Below are positions 33,841-42,356 of a stretch of DNA of 64,000 nt, piece by piece. Both the position numbers and the translations under genes were made by a program. Position 1 is the first letter of the stretch. Each line of letters opens with the position of its first letter. A model generated the notes under the pieces. That model was not told the DNA's origin. It saw only the letters and a program-made list of their open reading frames with translations, and ran no database searches. The stretch spans positions 1,550,001 through 1,614,000 of the forward strand of contig NZ_CP025979.1 in assembly GCF_002900365.1 (NCBI RefSeq). The letters are read 5' to 3'. The stretch comes from Escherichia marmotae (GTDB taxonomy: Bacteria > Pseudomonadota > Gammaproteobacteria > Enterobacterales > Enterobacteriaceae).

Positions 33841-35424
33841 ATGAATTTAACCCTCAAAGAATCGCTTGTTACCCGTAGCCGGGTATTTAGCCCGTGGACT
33901 GCGTTCTACTTTTTACAGTCGCTATTAATTAATCTCAGCTTAGGCTATCCCTTCAGTTTGCTCTACACCGCCGCGTTTACGGCTATTTTGCTTTTGCTAT
34001 GGCGGACATTGCCTCGCGTGCAAAAAGTCCTGATCGGCGTCAGTTCGTTAGTGGCAGCTTGTTATTTCCCCTTTGCTCAGGCCTACGGCGCGCCTAACTT
34101 CAATACATTGCTGGCATTGCACTCCACAAATATGGAAGAGTCGACTGAAATCCTGACGATTTTTCCGTGGTACAGCTATCTGGTCGGCTTATTTATTTTT
34201 GCGCTCGGCGTGATTGCTGTCCGGCGAAAAAAAGAGAGTGAAAAAGCGCGCTGGAATAAATTCGACAGCCTGTGCCTGGTATTCAGTGTGGCGACATTTT
34301 TTGTCGCTCCGGTTCAAAACCTGGCCTGGGGCGGCGTATTTAAACTGAAAGATACTGGCTATCCGGTATTTCGTTTTGCTAAGGATGTCATCGTTAACAA
34401 TAACGAGGTAATTGAAGAGCAAGAACGGATGGCGAAACTTTCCGGGATGAAAGACACCTGGACGATTACGGCAGTTAAGCCGAAATACCACACTTATGTG
34501 GTGGTGATCGGTGAAAGTGCGCGGCGCGACGCGCTTGGTGCCTTTGGCGGCCACTGGAACAACACCCCGTTTGCCAGCAGTGTTAACGGCCTGATTTTTG
34601 CCGATTACATTGCCGCCAGTGGTTCCACGCAAAAATCGCTCGGCTTAACGCTTAACCGCGTGGTCGATGGCAAGCCACAGTTTCAGGATAACTTTGTCAC
34701 CCTTGCCAACCGCGCGGGTTTTCAGACATGGTGGTTTTCCAATCAGGGACAAATTGGTGAATACGATACCGCCATCGCCAGCATCGCCAAACGTGCGGAT
34801 GAAGTGTACTTCCTGAAAGAAGGGAATTTTGAAGCCGATAAGAACACCAAAGACGAAGCGTTGCTGCAAATGACCGCTCAGGTGTTGGCGGAAGAACACT
34901 CGCAACCGCAACTGATTGTTTTACATCTGATGGGCTCACATCCGCAGGCCTGCGACCGGACACAAGGCAAATACGAAACCTTCGTACAATCGAAAGAAAC
35001 GTCATGCTATCTCTACACCATGACGCAAACGGACGACTTACTGCGCAAACTTTATGACCAGTTACGCAACAGCGGTAACAGTTTCTCTATGGTTTACTTT
35101 TCTGACCACGGTCTGGCCTTTAAGGAACGCGGTAAAGAAGTCCAGTATCTGGCTCACGACGATAAATATCAGCAAAATTTCCAGGTGCCTTTTATGGTCA
35201 TTTCAAGCGACGATAAAGCGCATCGGGTAATTAAAGCACGCCGTTCAGCCAATGACTTCTTAGGCTTTTTCTCACAGTGGACGGGGATAAAAGCGAAGGA
35301 AATTAACATCAAATACCCGTTTATTTCTGAAAAGAAAGCCGGGCCGATATACATCACAAACTTCCAGTTACAGAAGGTGGATTACAACCATCTCGGAACC
35401 GATATATTCGATCCCAAATCTTGA
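33841..35424 (+). CDS. opgE: phosphoethanolamine transferase OpgE (YbiP)
   Basis: 527-residue inner-membrane enzyme with about 5 N-terminal membrane spans (to residue 165) and a periplasmic alkaline-phosphatase-like (sulfatase fold) domain. It transfers phosphoethanolamine, in K-12 to osmoregulated periplasmic glucans. Motifs: VVVIGESARRDALGAFG near 219 and the TQKSLGLTL segment near 262 containing the probable catalytic Thr/Ser. Metal ligands include YFSDHGLAF near 420. The stop lies 13 bp before the IS4-split terminator, so its normal terminator is lost and IS4 end DNA may replace it. Confidence 0.93.
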   Translation: MNLTLKESLVTRSRVFSPWTAFYFLQSLLINLSLGYPFSLLYTAAFTAILLLLWRTLPRVQKVLIGVSSLVAACYFPFAQAYGAPNFNTLLALHSTNMEESTEILTIFPWYSYLVGLFIFALGVIAVRRKKESEKARWNKFDSLCLVFSVATFFVAPVQNLAWGGVFKLKDTGYPVFRFAKDVIVNNNEVIEEQERMAKLSGMKDTWTITAVKPKYHTYVVVIGESARRDALGAFGGHWNNTPFASSVNGLIFADYIAASGSTQKSLGLTLNRVVDGKPQFQDNFVTLANRAGFQTWWFSNQGQIGEYDTAIASIAKRADEVYFLKEGNFEADKNTKDEALLQMTAQVLAEEHSQPQLIVLHLMGSHPQACDRTQGKYETFVQSKETSCYLYTMTQTDDLLRKLYDQLRNSGNSFSMVYFSDHGLAFKERGKEVQYLAHDDKYQQNFQVPFMVISSDDKAHRVIKARRSANDFLGFFSQWTGIKAKEINIKYPFISEKKAGPIYITNFQLQKVDYNHLGTDIFDPKS

Positions 35425-35437
35425 GACAAAAAAATCC

Positions 35438-35448
35438 GCCCCGAGAGG
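35438..35448. repeat. IS4 target-site duplication, left copy
   Basis: GCCCCGAGAGG, repeated exactly at 36875-36885 on the other side of the element. 11 bp, within the range known for IS4. Confidence 0.95.
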
Positions 35449-35452
35449 TAAT

Positions 35453-35486
35453 GCCAGTCAGTTAAGCAACTGACTGGCTCTTTTTC
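35453..35486 (+). terminator. IS4 end hairpin acting as terminator for incoming opgE transcripts
   Basis: GCCAGTCAGTT / AACTGACTGGC perfect 11-bp stem, 4-nt loop, followed on the + strand by TCTTTTTC. The insG stop codon lies in the loop. Confidence 0.7.
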
Positions 35487-36790
35487 GGGGCTGTGGGGTA
35501 TTTCCAGGGCTTCTCCTTTACCACTCTCGGGAAGGCTCTTTCCCTTCTTGTCGGTAATTTCACAAGTTGTCCCATACTTGCAAGATCGCGCATCAGCTCC
35601 GGTATACGTCCCGGTGAAGCGCCCTGCAATGTCATCAGCATTCTCATCACCATTCCGCATGATTCTGAGAAACTCAGTTGATTCGGCCAGTAACCTTTCA
35701 GATGTTCTGCCATTTTAATCATCTGATATCTCACCAGATTATAAGCCAGTAAGACACCCCACAGCTCTTGCTCCACAAGCTCCGGCTTTTTACTTCTCAG
35801 CGTCAGCCTGCTCAGTTGCATCGTCTGTTTTATCTCCCTGTATCCCAGTTCGATTTCCCAGCGATGACTGTACAGATCCGCCATTTCTCCTCCGGGGAAG
35901 CGCATGGCGTCCGTCATCGACGTCAGCAGATGGCAGACTTTTCCTTTGCGCGTCACGGTCAGCAGGCGGGCTGTCACCTCATTTCCCAGCCCCGGCCACT
36001 TTTTTCGTGCCTGCGGGCTGGTTTTCAGCTTCACCAGATGATCGCCTTTACCCAGTTTTCTGATCTCTTCATATTGCGCTCCCTTTCTGAGAGGGATCAT
36101 CCAGTGGCGGTGTTCTCCCGCCTGGCTCCAGGCATTTAACAGTCCCAGTGAGTAATAACCTTTATCCATTAACGTCAGGGTGTTATCGCCGGTTTGTTCT
36201 ATAAGTTGCTCAGCAAGCTCATTTTCGCTGTTCTTCATCGTGCCGAAGGCTGCAGCCGTCAGCAGATGGCTGGTCAGTTCCATCTGGCAGACCATTTTGA
36301 CCTGCGGGTAGAGCGCCGGGTTCCCGGCATGTGTCTGGCGGGGGAAGGCTGCATCGTTCTCTGGTGTATCCGGTGTGCGCCAGAACACACCATCGATGGC
36401 CAGCAGGGTCAGGCCGCACCAGTGCGGATGCGGCGTGGTGTTATGCCAGAGCTGCGCTGTTTTCGTGAACACGCGGCGGACAGCCTCACTTCCCAGACGC
36501 TGGCGGGCCTGAATAACGGCACTGGGGGCAACGAAGGGGCGATTGCCCGGCAGCATGATGTCCAGGCGATTCACAATCTGGTGAAGAGGTTCTTTACGCT
36601 CAAGCGCCATGCCAACAATACACCAGACCATCATTTCGAGGGGAAGACGGCGCTTGCGTAGCGTTACAGTACCTGATTCGGCAAGGCAACGAGAGATGAG
36701 TTCGGGGTCGAGGTAATCCCCCAGAGAAGTCAGTGGGTTACGCAGAGAATCGTAACGGGATACCAAATCAAGGGCCTGTCCAATGAGCAT
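35462..36790 (-). CDS. insG: IS4 transposase InsG
   Basis: 442-residue DDE transposase of the IS4 family, intact. A helical DNA-binding N-terminus precedes the catalytic core: ALLAIDGVFWRTPDT (first Asp), LMDKGYYS (second Asp) and the Y-(2)-R-(3)-E-(6)-K signature seen as YSHRWEIELGYREIKQ. The ATG at 36790 directly follows a hairpin plus seven T, with no ribosome site, so expression should be very low. That fits the known low activity of IS4. It is read in the same direction as ompX. Confidence 0.96.
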   Translation of the reverse strand: MLIGQALDLVSRYDSLRNPLTSLGDYLDPELISRCLAESGTVTLRKRRLPLEMMVWCIVGMALERKEPLHQIVNRLDIMLPGNRPFVAPSAVIQARQRLGSEAVRRVFTKTAQLWHNTTPHPHWCGLTLLAIDGVFWRTPDTPENDAAFPRQTHAGNPALYPQVKMVCQMELTSHLLTAAAFGTMKNSENELAEQLIEQTGDNTLTLMDKGYYSLGLLNAWSQAGEHRHWMIPLRKGAQYEEIRKLGKGDHLVKLKTSPQARKKWPGLGNEVTARLLTVTRKGKVCHLLTSMTDAMRFPGGEMADLYSHRWEIELGYREIKQTMQLSRLTLRSKKPELVEQELWGVLLAYNLVRYQMIKMAEHLKGYWPNQLSFSESCGMVMRMLMTLQGASPGRIPELMRDLASMGQLVKLPTRRERAFPRVVKEKPWKYPTAPKKSQSVA

Positions 36791-36825
36791 AAAAAAATCC
36801 GGAAACGAGTGAGCGTTTCCGGATT
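36791..36825 (-). terminator. terminator-like hairpin directly upstream of insG
   Basis: On the minus strand an 11-bp stem with core ATCCGGAAAC / GTTTCCGGAT and an 8-nt loop is followed by TTTTTTT and then the insG ATG. It would stop transcripts arriving from ompX. Confidence 0.7.
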
Positions 36826-36874
36826 CTTACACAGCCACTGGATCGGTCAACTGATCCTTAACTGATCGGCATTA

Positions 36875-36885
36875 GCCCCGAGAGG
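36875..36885. repeat. IS4 target-site duplication, right copy
   Basis: GCCCCGAGAGG, identical to 35438-35448. Joining the flanks at one copy restores AAAATCCGCC-CCGAGA-GGCGGATTTT, a two-way terminator. Confidence 0.95.
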
Positions 36886-36910
36886 CGGATTTTTTATATC
36901 ACCGAAGTGA

Positions 36911-37426
36911 TTAGAAGCGGTAACCAACACCGGCAATCCAGGTGCCTACGTCAACGTTACGAATACGGCTCTGCTCGTAAGAGAAATCCAGAACAACGTT
37001 TTCGATTGGGTTGAACTGCAGACCCGCACCGTAGGAGAAGCCGTAGTCGCTGGTGTCGTGTTTGAAGGTCGGGTAGTTAGTATCCTGGAATTTACCGTAA
37101 CCAACACCGACTACACCATAGATGCTCGCCCAGTCATTGATACGGTATGCCGGACCTGCGGTGATGCCGTAGTACTGGGTTTTGTTGTAATCACCTGCAC
37201 TGTTAGTACGACTTTTTTCAGTGTAAGTGAAAGAACCGATCACACCCAGCGGGCTGTTGTCTTCTTCATAGCGGTATTTCAGGTTGAAACCGCCCATTTT
37301 GTTCATTTTGCCCTGAGCGTCGCTCTGAGCATAACCACCAGTAACGGTAGAAGTAGCAGCTACGGAAGTACCTGCGGTGAAAGCCAGAACTGCGGCCAGT
37401 GCTGAAAGACATGCAATTTTTTTCAT
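36911..37426 (-). CDS. ompX: outer membrane protein OmpX
   Basis: 171-residue eight-stranded beta-barrel outer membrane protein. Signal peptide of 23 residues (MKKIACLSALAAVLAFTAGTSVA/ATS). Alternating barrel strands (FNLKYRYEED, YYGITAGPAYRI, GVVGVGYG) end in the C-terminal aromatic signature GVGYRF. Surface loops differ from K-12 at several residues. The ATG at 37426 follows GAGGTGG; an in-frame GTG 6 bp upstream lies inside that ribosome site. Its terminator is broken by IS4. Confidence 0.96.
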   Translation of the reverse strand: MKKIACLSALAAVLAFTAGTSVAATSTVTGGYAQSDAQGKMNKMGGFNLKYRYEEDNSPLGVIGSFTYTEKSRTNSAGDYNKTQYYGITAGPAYRINDWASIYGVVGVGYGKFQDTNYPTFKHDTSDYGFSYGAGLQFNPIENVVLDFSYEQSRIRNVDVGTWIAGVGYRF

Positions 37427-37777
37427 AACCACCTCAAATGTGATTCAAATAAGTCCTAAGCTTTAAATATATCAAAAATTAATGGGAAACTCTTCGCGAT
37501 TTGTGATGTCTAACGGGCCATTTCATGTAACAGAACGTTTCCACATGCCGCTATCCATCTAAATTTAAATCATTTTTTCAGTGAATTGCGTAAGTATTAC
37601 GCATATTTTCACTCTCACTCATCCAGATTATTCCTAATCATCAGACTAATGAGTCAATCAATCCTGGCGCATTTTAGTCAAAACGGGGAAAAATTTTTCA
37701 ACAAATGCTCAACCAGCCTGCGGTATATCCAGTACACTCCACGCTTTACCTTACTATACAAACTTATGGGAGAAATG
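37427..37777. other. ompX-rhtA divergent spacer (351 bp, no gene)
   Basis: Carries the ompX leader and the divergent promoters. An A/T-rich stretch near 37440-37500 precedes ompX. TATACA near 37755 is a possible rhtA -10. An open frame joins the rhtA frame from 37586 but has no ribosome site or coding-like composition. No other structure was recognised. Confidence 0.5.
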
Positions 37778-38665
37778 ATGCCAGGGTCATTACGTAAAAT
37801 GCCGGTGTGGTTACCGATATTAATATTGCTCGTTGCCATGGCATCTATTCAGGGTGGAGCCTCATTAGCAAAATCTCTTTTTCCACTGGTTGGCGCGCCC
37901 GGGGTTACTGCACTGCGTCTTGCTCTGGGGACACTGATTCTTATCGCTTTCTTTAAGCCGTGGCGGCTGCGTTTTGCCAAAGAACAACGGTTGCCACTGT
38001 TGTTTTACGGTGTATCGCTGGGTGGAATGAACTATCTTTTTTATCTTTCTATTCAGACCGTACCACTGGGAATTGCGGTTGCGCTGGAGTTCACCGGACC
38101 ACTGGCGGTGGCGCTGTTCTCCTCGCGTCGCCCAGTAGATTTCGTTTGGGTTTTGCTGGCAGTGCTCGGTCTGTGGTTCCTGCTGCCGCTGGGGCAAGAT
38201 GTTTCCCATGTCGATTTAACCGGCTGTGCGCTGGCTCTCGGTGCCGGTGCTTGTTGGGCTATCTACATATTAAGTGGGCAACGTGCGGGTGCTGAACACG
38301 GCCCTGCAACGGTGGCAGTTGGCTCGCTGATTGCAGCGTTAATTTTCGTGCCAATTGGCGCGTTACAGGCAGGAGAGGCTCTCTGGCACTGGGCAGTGGT
38401 TCCATTGGGTTTGGCTGTCGCAATCCTCTCGACCGCTCTGCCCTACTCGCTGGAGATGATTGCCCTCACCCGTTTGCCGACGCGAACATTTGGCACTCTG
38501 ATGAGCATGGAACCGGCGCTGGCCGCCATTTCCGGGATGATTTTCCTCGGTGAGATGCTGACGCCGATACAGCTTCTGGCACTCGGCGCTATCATTGCCG
38601 CTTCAATGGGCTCCACGCTGACAGCACGCAAAGAGAACAAAATAGAAGAATTAGATATTACTTAA
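37778..38665 (+). CDS. rhtA: threonine/homoserine exporter RhtA
   Basis: 295-residue inner-membrane exporter of the drug/metabolite transporter (EamA) superfamily, 10 membrane spans in two EamA repeats. It exports threonine, homoserine and some other amino acids. The ATG at 37778 (MPGSLRKMPVW) follows GGGAGA and gives the K-12 length. Divergent from ompX. Confidence 0.94.
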   Translation: MPGSLRKMPVWLPILILLVAMASIQGGASLAKSLFPLVGAPGVTALRLALGTLILIAFFKPWRLRFAKEQRLPLLFYGVSLGGMNYLFYLSIQTVPLGIAVALEFTGPLAVALFSSRRPVDFVWVLLAVLGLWFLLPLGQDVSHVDLTGCALALGAGACWAIYILSGQRAGAEHGPATVAVGSLIAALIFVPIGALQAGEALWHWAVVPLGLAVAILSTALPYSLEMIALTRLPTRTFGTLMSMEPALAAISGMIFLGEMLTPIQLLALGAIIAASMGSTLTARKENKIEELDIT

Positions 38666-38672
38666 ATTTACA

Positions 38673-38704
38673 ATTCTGCATGGTTATGCATAACCATGCA
38701 GAAT
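38673..38704. terminator. 32-bp perfect palindrome after rhtA
   Basis: Arms ATTCTGCATGGTTATG / CATAACCATGCAGAAT meet with no spacer. Seven T follow at 38711-38717. It begins 7 bp after the rhtA stop, so a terminator role is likely. The spacer 38666-38964 otherwise holds the dps promoter. Confidence 0.6.
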
Positions 38705-38790
38705 ATTCCGCTTTTTTTCACCTGCTACGGCCTTATATATCCGGTTATACAAAAGCATATTTATTCCGAAAGCTTCTGATGAACAAATAA

Positions 38791-39468
<678 letters not shown>

Positions 39469-39505
39469 ATCCATCGCTGATGGTTCAAAACTTTAGTACG
39501 CAATG

Positions 39506-39533
39506 AAACGGCTTCCTGACAGGAGGCCGTTTT
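39506..39533 (+). terminator. dps terminator
   Basis: 12-bp stem AAACGGCTTCCT / AGGAGGCCGTTT (one G-T pair), 3-nt loop, then T. Confidence 0.82.
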
Positions 39534-39552
39534 GCTTTGCTGCCCTTCTTAA

Positions 39553-39569
39553 TGCACTTTTTTAGTGCA
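39553..39569. promoter_or_regulatory. NtrC-like palindrome distal to glnH
   Basis: TGCAC-TTTTTTA-GTGCA, a perfect match to the TGCAC-N7-GTGCA shape of NtrC sites, about 265 bp upstream of the expected glnH sigma54 start. Confidence 0.5.
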
Positions 39570-39698
39570 TTCATCTACCGTCCCCGGCTGAATAAGTAAA
39601 TTTTTTGTATCCACAACATCACACAATCGTTACATAAAGATTGTTTTTTCATCAGGATTTACGCTAAATGATCATTGTGCTGACTGCACAATTTTAGC

Positions 39699-39727
39699 GC
39701 ACCACTTTGGTGCCCTAGAATGGTGCA
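39699..39727. promoter_or_regulatory. two adjacent NtrC sites of glnH
   Basis: GCACCACTTTGGTGC (39699-39713) and the weaker GCCCTAGAATGGTGC (39712-39726). They lie about 105-120 bp upstream of the sigma54 start, typical enhancer spacing. Confidence 0.7.
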
Positions 39728-39800
39728 ATCTGGGGGCGTTGCCCCATAGATCGTGCAGTAAGATTTCGTCGCATCTCGAAAAATCAACGGGTTGCAAAAC

Positions 39801-39816
39801 TGGCACGATTTTTTCA
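39801..39816 (+). promoter_or_regulatory. sigma54 promoter of glnHPQ (glnHp2)
   Basis: TGGCAC at -24, then GATTTTTTCA; the -12 element has TC instead of GC, as I recall for glnHp2 in K-12. The long spacer 39469-39870 otherwise holds the dps terminator, NtrC-type sites and an ATTGTGC/GCACAAT inverted repeat (39674-39692). Confidence 0.7.
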
Positions 39817-39870
39817 TATATATGAATGTCACGCAGGGGATCGTCCCGTGGATAGAAAAAAGGAAATGCT

Positions 39871-40617
39871 ATGAAGTCTGTATTAAAAGTTTCACTGGCT
39901 GCACTGACCCTGGCTTTTGCGGTTTCTTCTCATGCCGCGGATAAAAAATTAGTTGTCGCGACAGATACCGCTTTCGTTCCGTTTGAATTTAAACAGGGCG
40001 ACAAATACGTGGGCTTTGATGTCGATCTGTGGGCGGCAATTGCTAAAGAACTGAAGTTGGATTACGAACTGAAACCGATGGATTTCAGCGGCATTATTCC
40101 GGCATTACAAACCAAAAACATCGATCTGGCACTGGCGGGCATCACTATTACCGACGAGCGTAAAAAAGCGATCGATTTCTCTGACGGCTACTACAAAAGC
40201 GGCCTGTTGGTGATGGTAAAAGCCAACAATAACGATGTGAAAAGCGTGAAAGATCTCGACGGTAAAGTCGTTGCAGTGAAGAGCGGCACGGGTTCCGTTG
40301 ATTACGCAAAAACTAACATCAAAACCAAAGATCTACGTCAGTTCCCGAATATCGATAACGCCTATATGGAACTGGGCACCAACCGCGCAGACGCTGTTTT
40401 GCACGATACACCAAACATTCTGTACTTCATCAAAACCGCCGGTAACGGCCAGTTCAAAGCGGTAGGTGACTCCCTGGAAGCTCAGCAATACGGTATTGCG
40501 TTCCCGAAAGGTAGCGACGAACTGCGTGACAAGGTCAACGGCGCGTTGAAAACCCTGCGCGAGAACGGAACTTACAACGAAATCTACAAAAAATGGTTCG
40601 GTACTGAGCCGAAATAA
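39871..40617 (+). CDS. glnH: glutamine-binding periplasmic protein GlnH
   Basis: Periplasmic receptor of the high-affinity glutamine ABC importer, 248 residues. Signal peptide of 22 residues (MKSVLKVSLAALTLAFAVSSHA/ADK), then two alpha/beta lobes of SBP class F. Ligand residues known in the family fall in DTAFVPFEF, AGITITDERKK and SGTGSVDY. First gene of glnHPQ. A hairpin after it should give it more transcript than glnPQ. Confidence 0.97.
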   Translation: MKSVLKVSLAALTLAFAVSSHAADKKLVVATDTAFVPFEFKQGDKYVGFDVDLWAAIAKELKLDYELKPMDFSGIIPALQTKNIDLALAGITITDERKKAIDFSDGYYKSGLLVMVKANNNDVKSVKDLDGKVVAVKSGTGSVDYAKTNIKTKDLRQFPNIDNAYMELGTNRADAVLHDTPNILYFIKTAGNGQFKAVGDSLEAQQYGIAFPKGSDELRDKVNGALKTLRENGTYNEIYKKWFGTEPK

Positions 40618-40635
40618 TTATTGCCTTTAATTTAT

Positions 40636-40663
40636 GGCCCGGTGGCCTTTTGCATACCGGGCC
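40636..40663 (+). terminator. intercistronic hairpin glnH-glnP
   Basis: GGCCCGGT / ACCGGGCC 8-bp stem, 12-nt loop, no T-run. It probably attenuates or protects the mRNA 3' end and so favours GlnH over GlnPQ. Confidence 0.55.
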
Positions 40664-40725
40664 TGCGTTTCGCCCAGCCAGTCTTCTGGCTCAGGGTATT
40701 TACACCACGGTAACAGGAACAACAT

Positions 40726-41385
40726 ATGCAGTTTGACTGGAGTGCCATCTGGCCGGCCATTCCGCTTCTGATCGAAGGCGCTAAAATGACTCTGTGGATT
40801 TCTGTCCTCGGTCTGGCTGGCGGCCTGGTGATCGGCCTGGCGGCTGGTTTTGCACGCACCTTCGGTGGTTGGATAGCCAACCACGTCGCGCTGGTCTTTA
40901 TTGAAGTGATCCGCGGGACACCTATCGTCGTCCAGGTAATGTTTATCTACTTCGCCCTGCCGATGGCGTTTAACGACTTACGTATCGATCCGTTTACTGC
41001 GGCGGTGGTCACCATCATGATCAACTCCGGCGCGTACATCGCGGAAATTACCCGTGGAGCGGTATTGTCAATCCACAAAGGTTTTCGTGAAGCCGGGCTG
41101 GCGCTCGGTCTTTCACGCTGGGAAACCATTCGCTACGTGATTTTACCGCTGGCACTGCGCCGTATGCTGCCGCCACTGGGCAACCAGTGGATCATCAGCA
41201 TTAAAGACACCTCGCTGTTTATTGTTATCGGCGTGGCGGAACTGACCCGTCAGGGACAAGAAATTATTGCCGGTAACTTCCGCGCCCTTGAGATCTGGAG
41301 CGCCGTAGCGGTGTTCTATCTGATTATTACCCTGGTGCTGAGCTTTGTTCTGCGTCGTCTGGAAAGAAGGATGAAAATCCTGTGA
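40726..41385 (+). CDS. glnP: glutamine ABC transporter permease GlnP
   Basis: 219-residue inner-membrane permease, HisM/GlnP type, about 5 membrane spans. The EAA loop (GFREAGLALGLSRWETIRYVILPLALR) lies near residues 122-148 and docks to GlnQ. Overlaps the glnQ start by 4 bp. Confidence 0.96.
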   Translation: MQFDWSAIWPAIPLLIEGAKMTLWISVLGLAGGLVIGLAAGFARTFGGWIANHVALVFIEVIRGTPIVVQVMFIYFALPMAFNDLRIDPFTAAVVTIMINSGAYIAEITRGAVLSIHKGFREAGLALGLSRWETIRYVILPLALRRMLPPLGNQWIISIKDTSLFIVIGVAELTRQGQEIIAGNFRALEIWSAVAVFYLIITLVLSFVLRRLERRMKIL

Positions 41386-42104
41386 TTGAATTTAAAAACG
41401 TCTCCAAGCACTTTGGGCCAACCCAGGTGCTGCACAATATCGATTTGAACATTAGCCAGGGCGAAGTGGTGGTGATTATCGGACCATCCGGTTCGGGTAA
41501 ATCGACCCTGCTGCGCTGCATCAACAAACTGGAAGAAATCACCTCCGGCGATCTGATTGTCGATGGCCTGAAGGTTAACGATCCGAAAGTTGACGAGCGT
41601 CTGATTCGCCAGGAAGCAGGCATGGTGTTCCAGCAGTTTTACCTCTTCCCGCACCTGACTGCGCTTGAAAACGTAATGTTTGGCCCGCTGCGCGTGCGTG
41701 GTGCAAACAAAGAAGACGCAGAAAAACTGGCGCGTGAACTGCTGGCGAAAGTTGGCCTCGCGGAACGCGCGCATCACTACCCTTCCGAGCTTTCTGGTGG
41801 TCAGCAACAGCGTGTGGCGATTGCCCGTGCGCTGGCGGTGAAGCCGAAAATGATGTTGTTCGATGAACCGACATCGGCTCTTGATCCGGAACTGCGCCAT
41901 GAAGTGCTGAAGGTCATGCAGGATCTGGCAGAGGAAGGTATGACGATGGTGATCGTAACCCACGAAATCGGTTTTGCCGAAAAAGTGGCTTCACGTCTTA
42001 TCTTTATCGACAAAGGCCGGATTGCGGAAGATGGCAATCCACAGGTGTTGATCAAGAATCCGCCAAGCCAGCGTTTGCAGGAATTTTTACAGCACGTCTC
42101 TTAA
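41382..42104 (+). CDS. glnQ: glutamine ABC transporter ATPase GlnQ
   Basis: 240-residue ATPase. Walker A GPSGSGKST near residue 33, Q-loop FQQF, signature LSGGQQQR near 135 and Walker B MMLFDEPTSALD near 155. The start is a GTG (41382) in the 4-bp overlap with glnP. Last gene of glnHPQ. Confidence 0.96.
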   Translation: MIEFKNVSKHFGPTQVLHNIDLNISQGEVVVIIGPSGSGKSTLLRCINKLEEITSGDLIVDGLKVNDPKVDERLIRQEAGMVFQQFYLFPHLTALENVMFGPLRVRGANKEDAEKLARELLAKVGLAERAHHYPSELSGGQQQRVAIARALAVKPKMMLFDEPTSALDPELRHEVLKVMQDLAEEGMTMVIVTHEIGFAEKVASRLIFIDKGRIAEDGNPQVLIKNPPSQRLQEFLQHVS

Positions 42105-42115
42105 TAAGACACATT

Positions 42116-42208
42116 GCCTGATGTGCTACGCTTATCAGTCCTACAGAATATATAGTAACTTATTGAAATTGCATGAATTTGTAGGAGCGTTCACGCTGCA
42201 TTCGGCAA
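42116..42208. repeat. degenerate REP pair after glnQ
   Basis: GCCTGATGTGCTACGCTTATCAG (42116-42138) and GTAGGAGCGTTCACGCTGCATTCGGC (from 42181) are decayed, opposed REP units. Confidence 0.65.
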
Positions 42209-42246
42209 AAAAGCCCGCACGTTGTCAGCAACCTGCTTAATATCCC

Positions 42247-42274
42247 TTCCTCCCTTTCACCCGAAAGGGAGGAA
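42247..42274. terminator. 12-bp perfect hairpin between glnQ and ybiO
   Basis: TTCCTCCCTTTC / GAAAGGGAGGAA with loop ACCC. No T-run follows. It could end glnHPQ transcripts or lie in the ybiO leader. Confidence 0.45.
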
Positions 42275-42356
42275 CACCAGATTCCTCTCATTTAAAATTC
42301 CCTCTCCCCCAGCATCTATACTTATCTTTTTGCTCTATTTTCTCACTGGAGGAGTC

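Larger units (their letters stand above)
35449..36874 (-). mobile_element. IS4: insertion sequence IS4 (complete, 1426 bp)
   Basis: Terminal inverted repeats begin TAATGCC at both ends (TAATGCCAGTCAGTTAAG left, TAATGCCGATCAGTTAAG right, 16 of 18 equal). One intact transposase gene lies on the minus strand. The length is exactly that of K-12 IS4, and perfect 11-bp direct repeats flank it, so the insertion is simple and recent. It sits inside the hairpin that separates opgE and ompX. Confidence 0.97.

Noticed and set aside
36194..36661. 155-codon plus-strand open frame inside IS4
   Set aside because: Antisense to the transposase; no motif or ribosome site.
37586..37777. N-terminal extension of rhtA
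   Set aside because: No ribosome site; the extension is unlike the family and the ATG at 37778 matches known RhtA.
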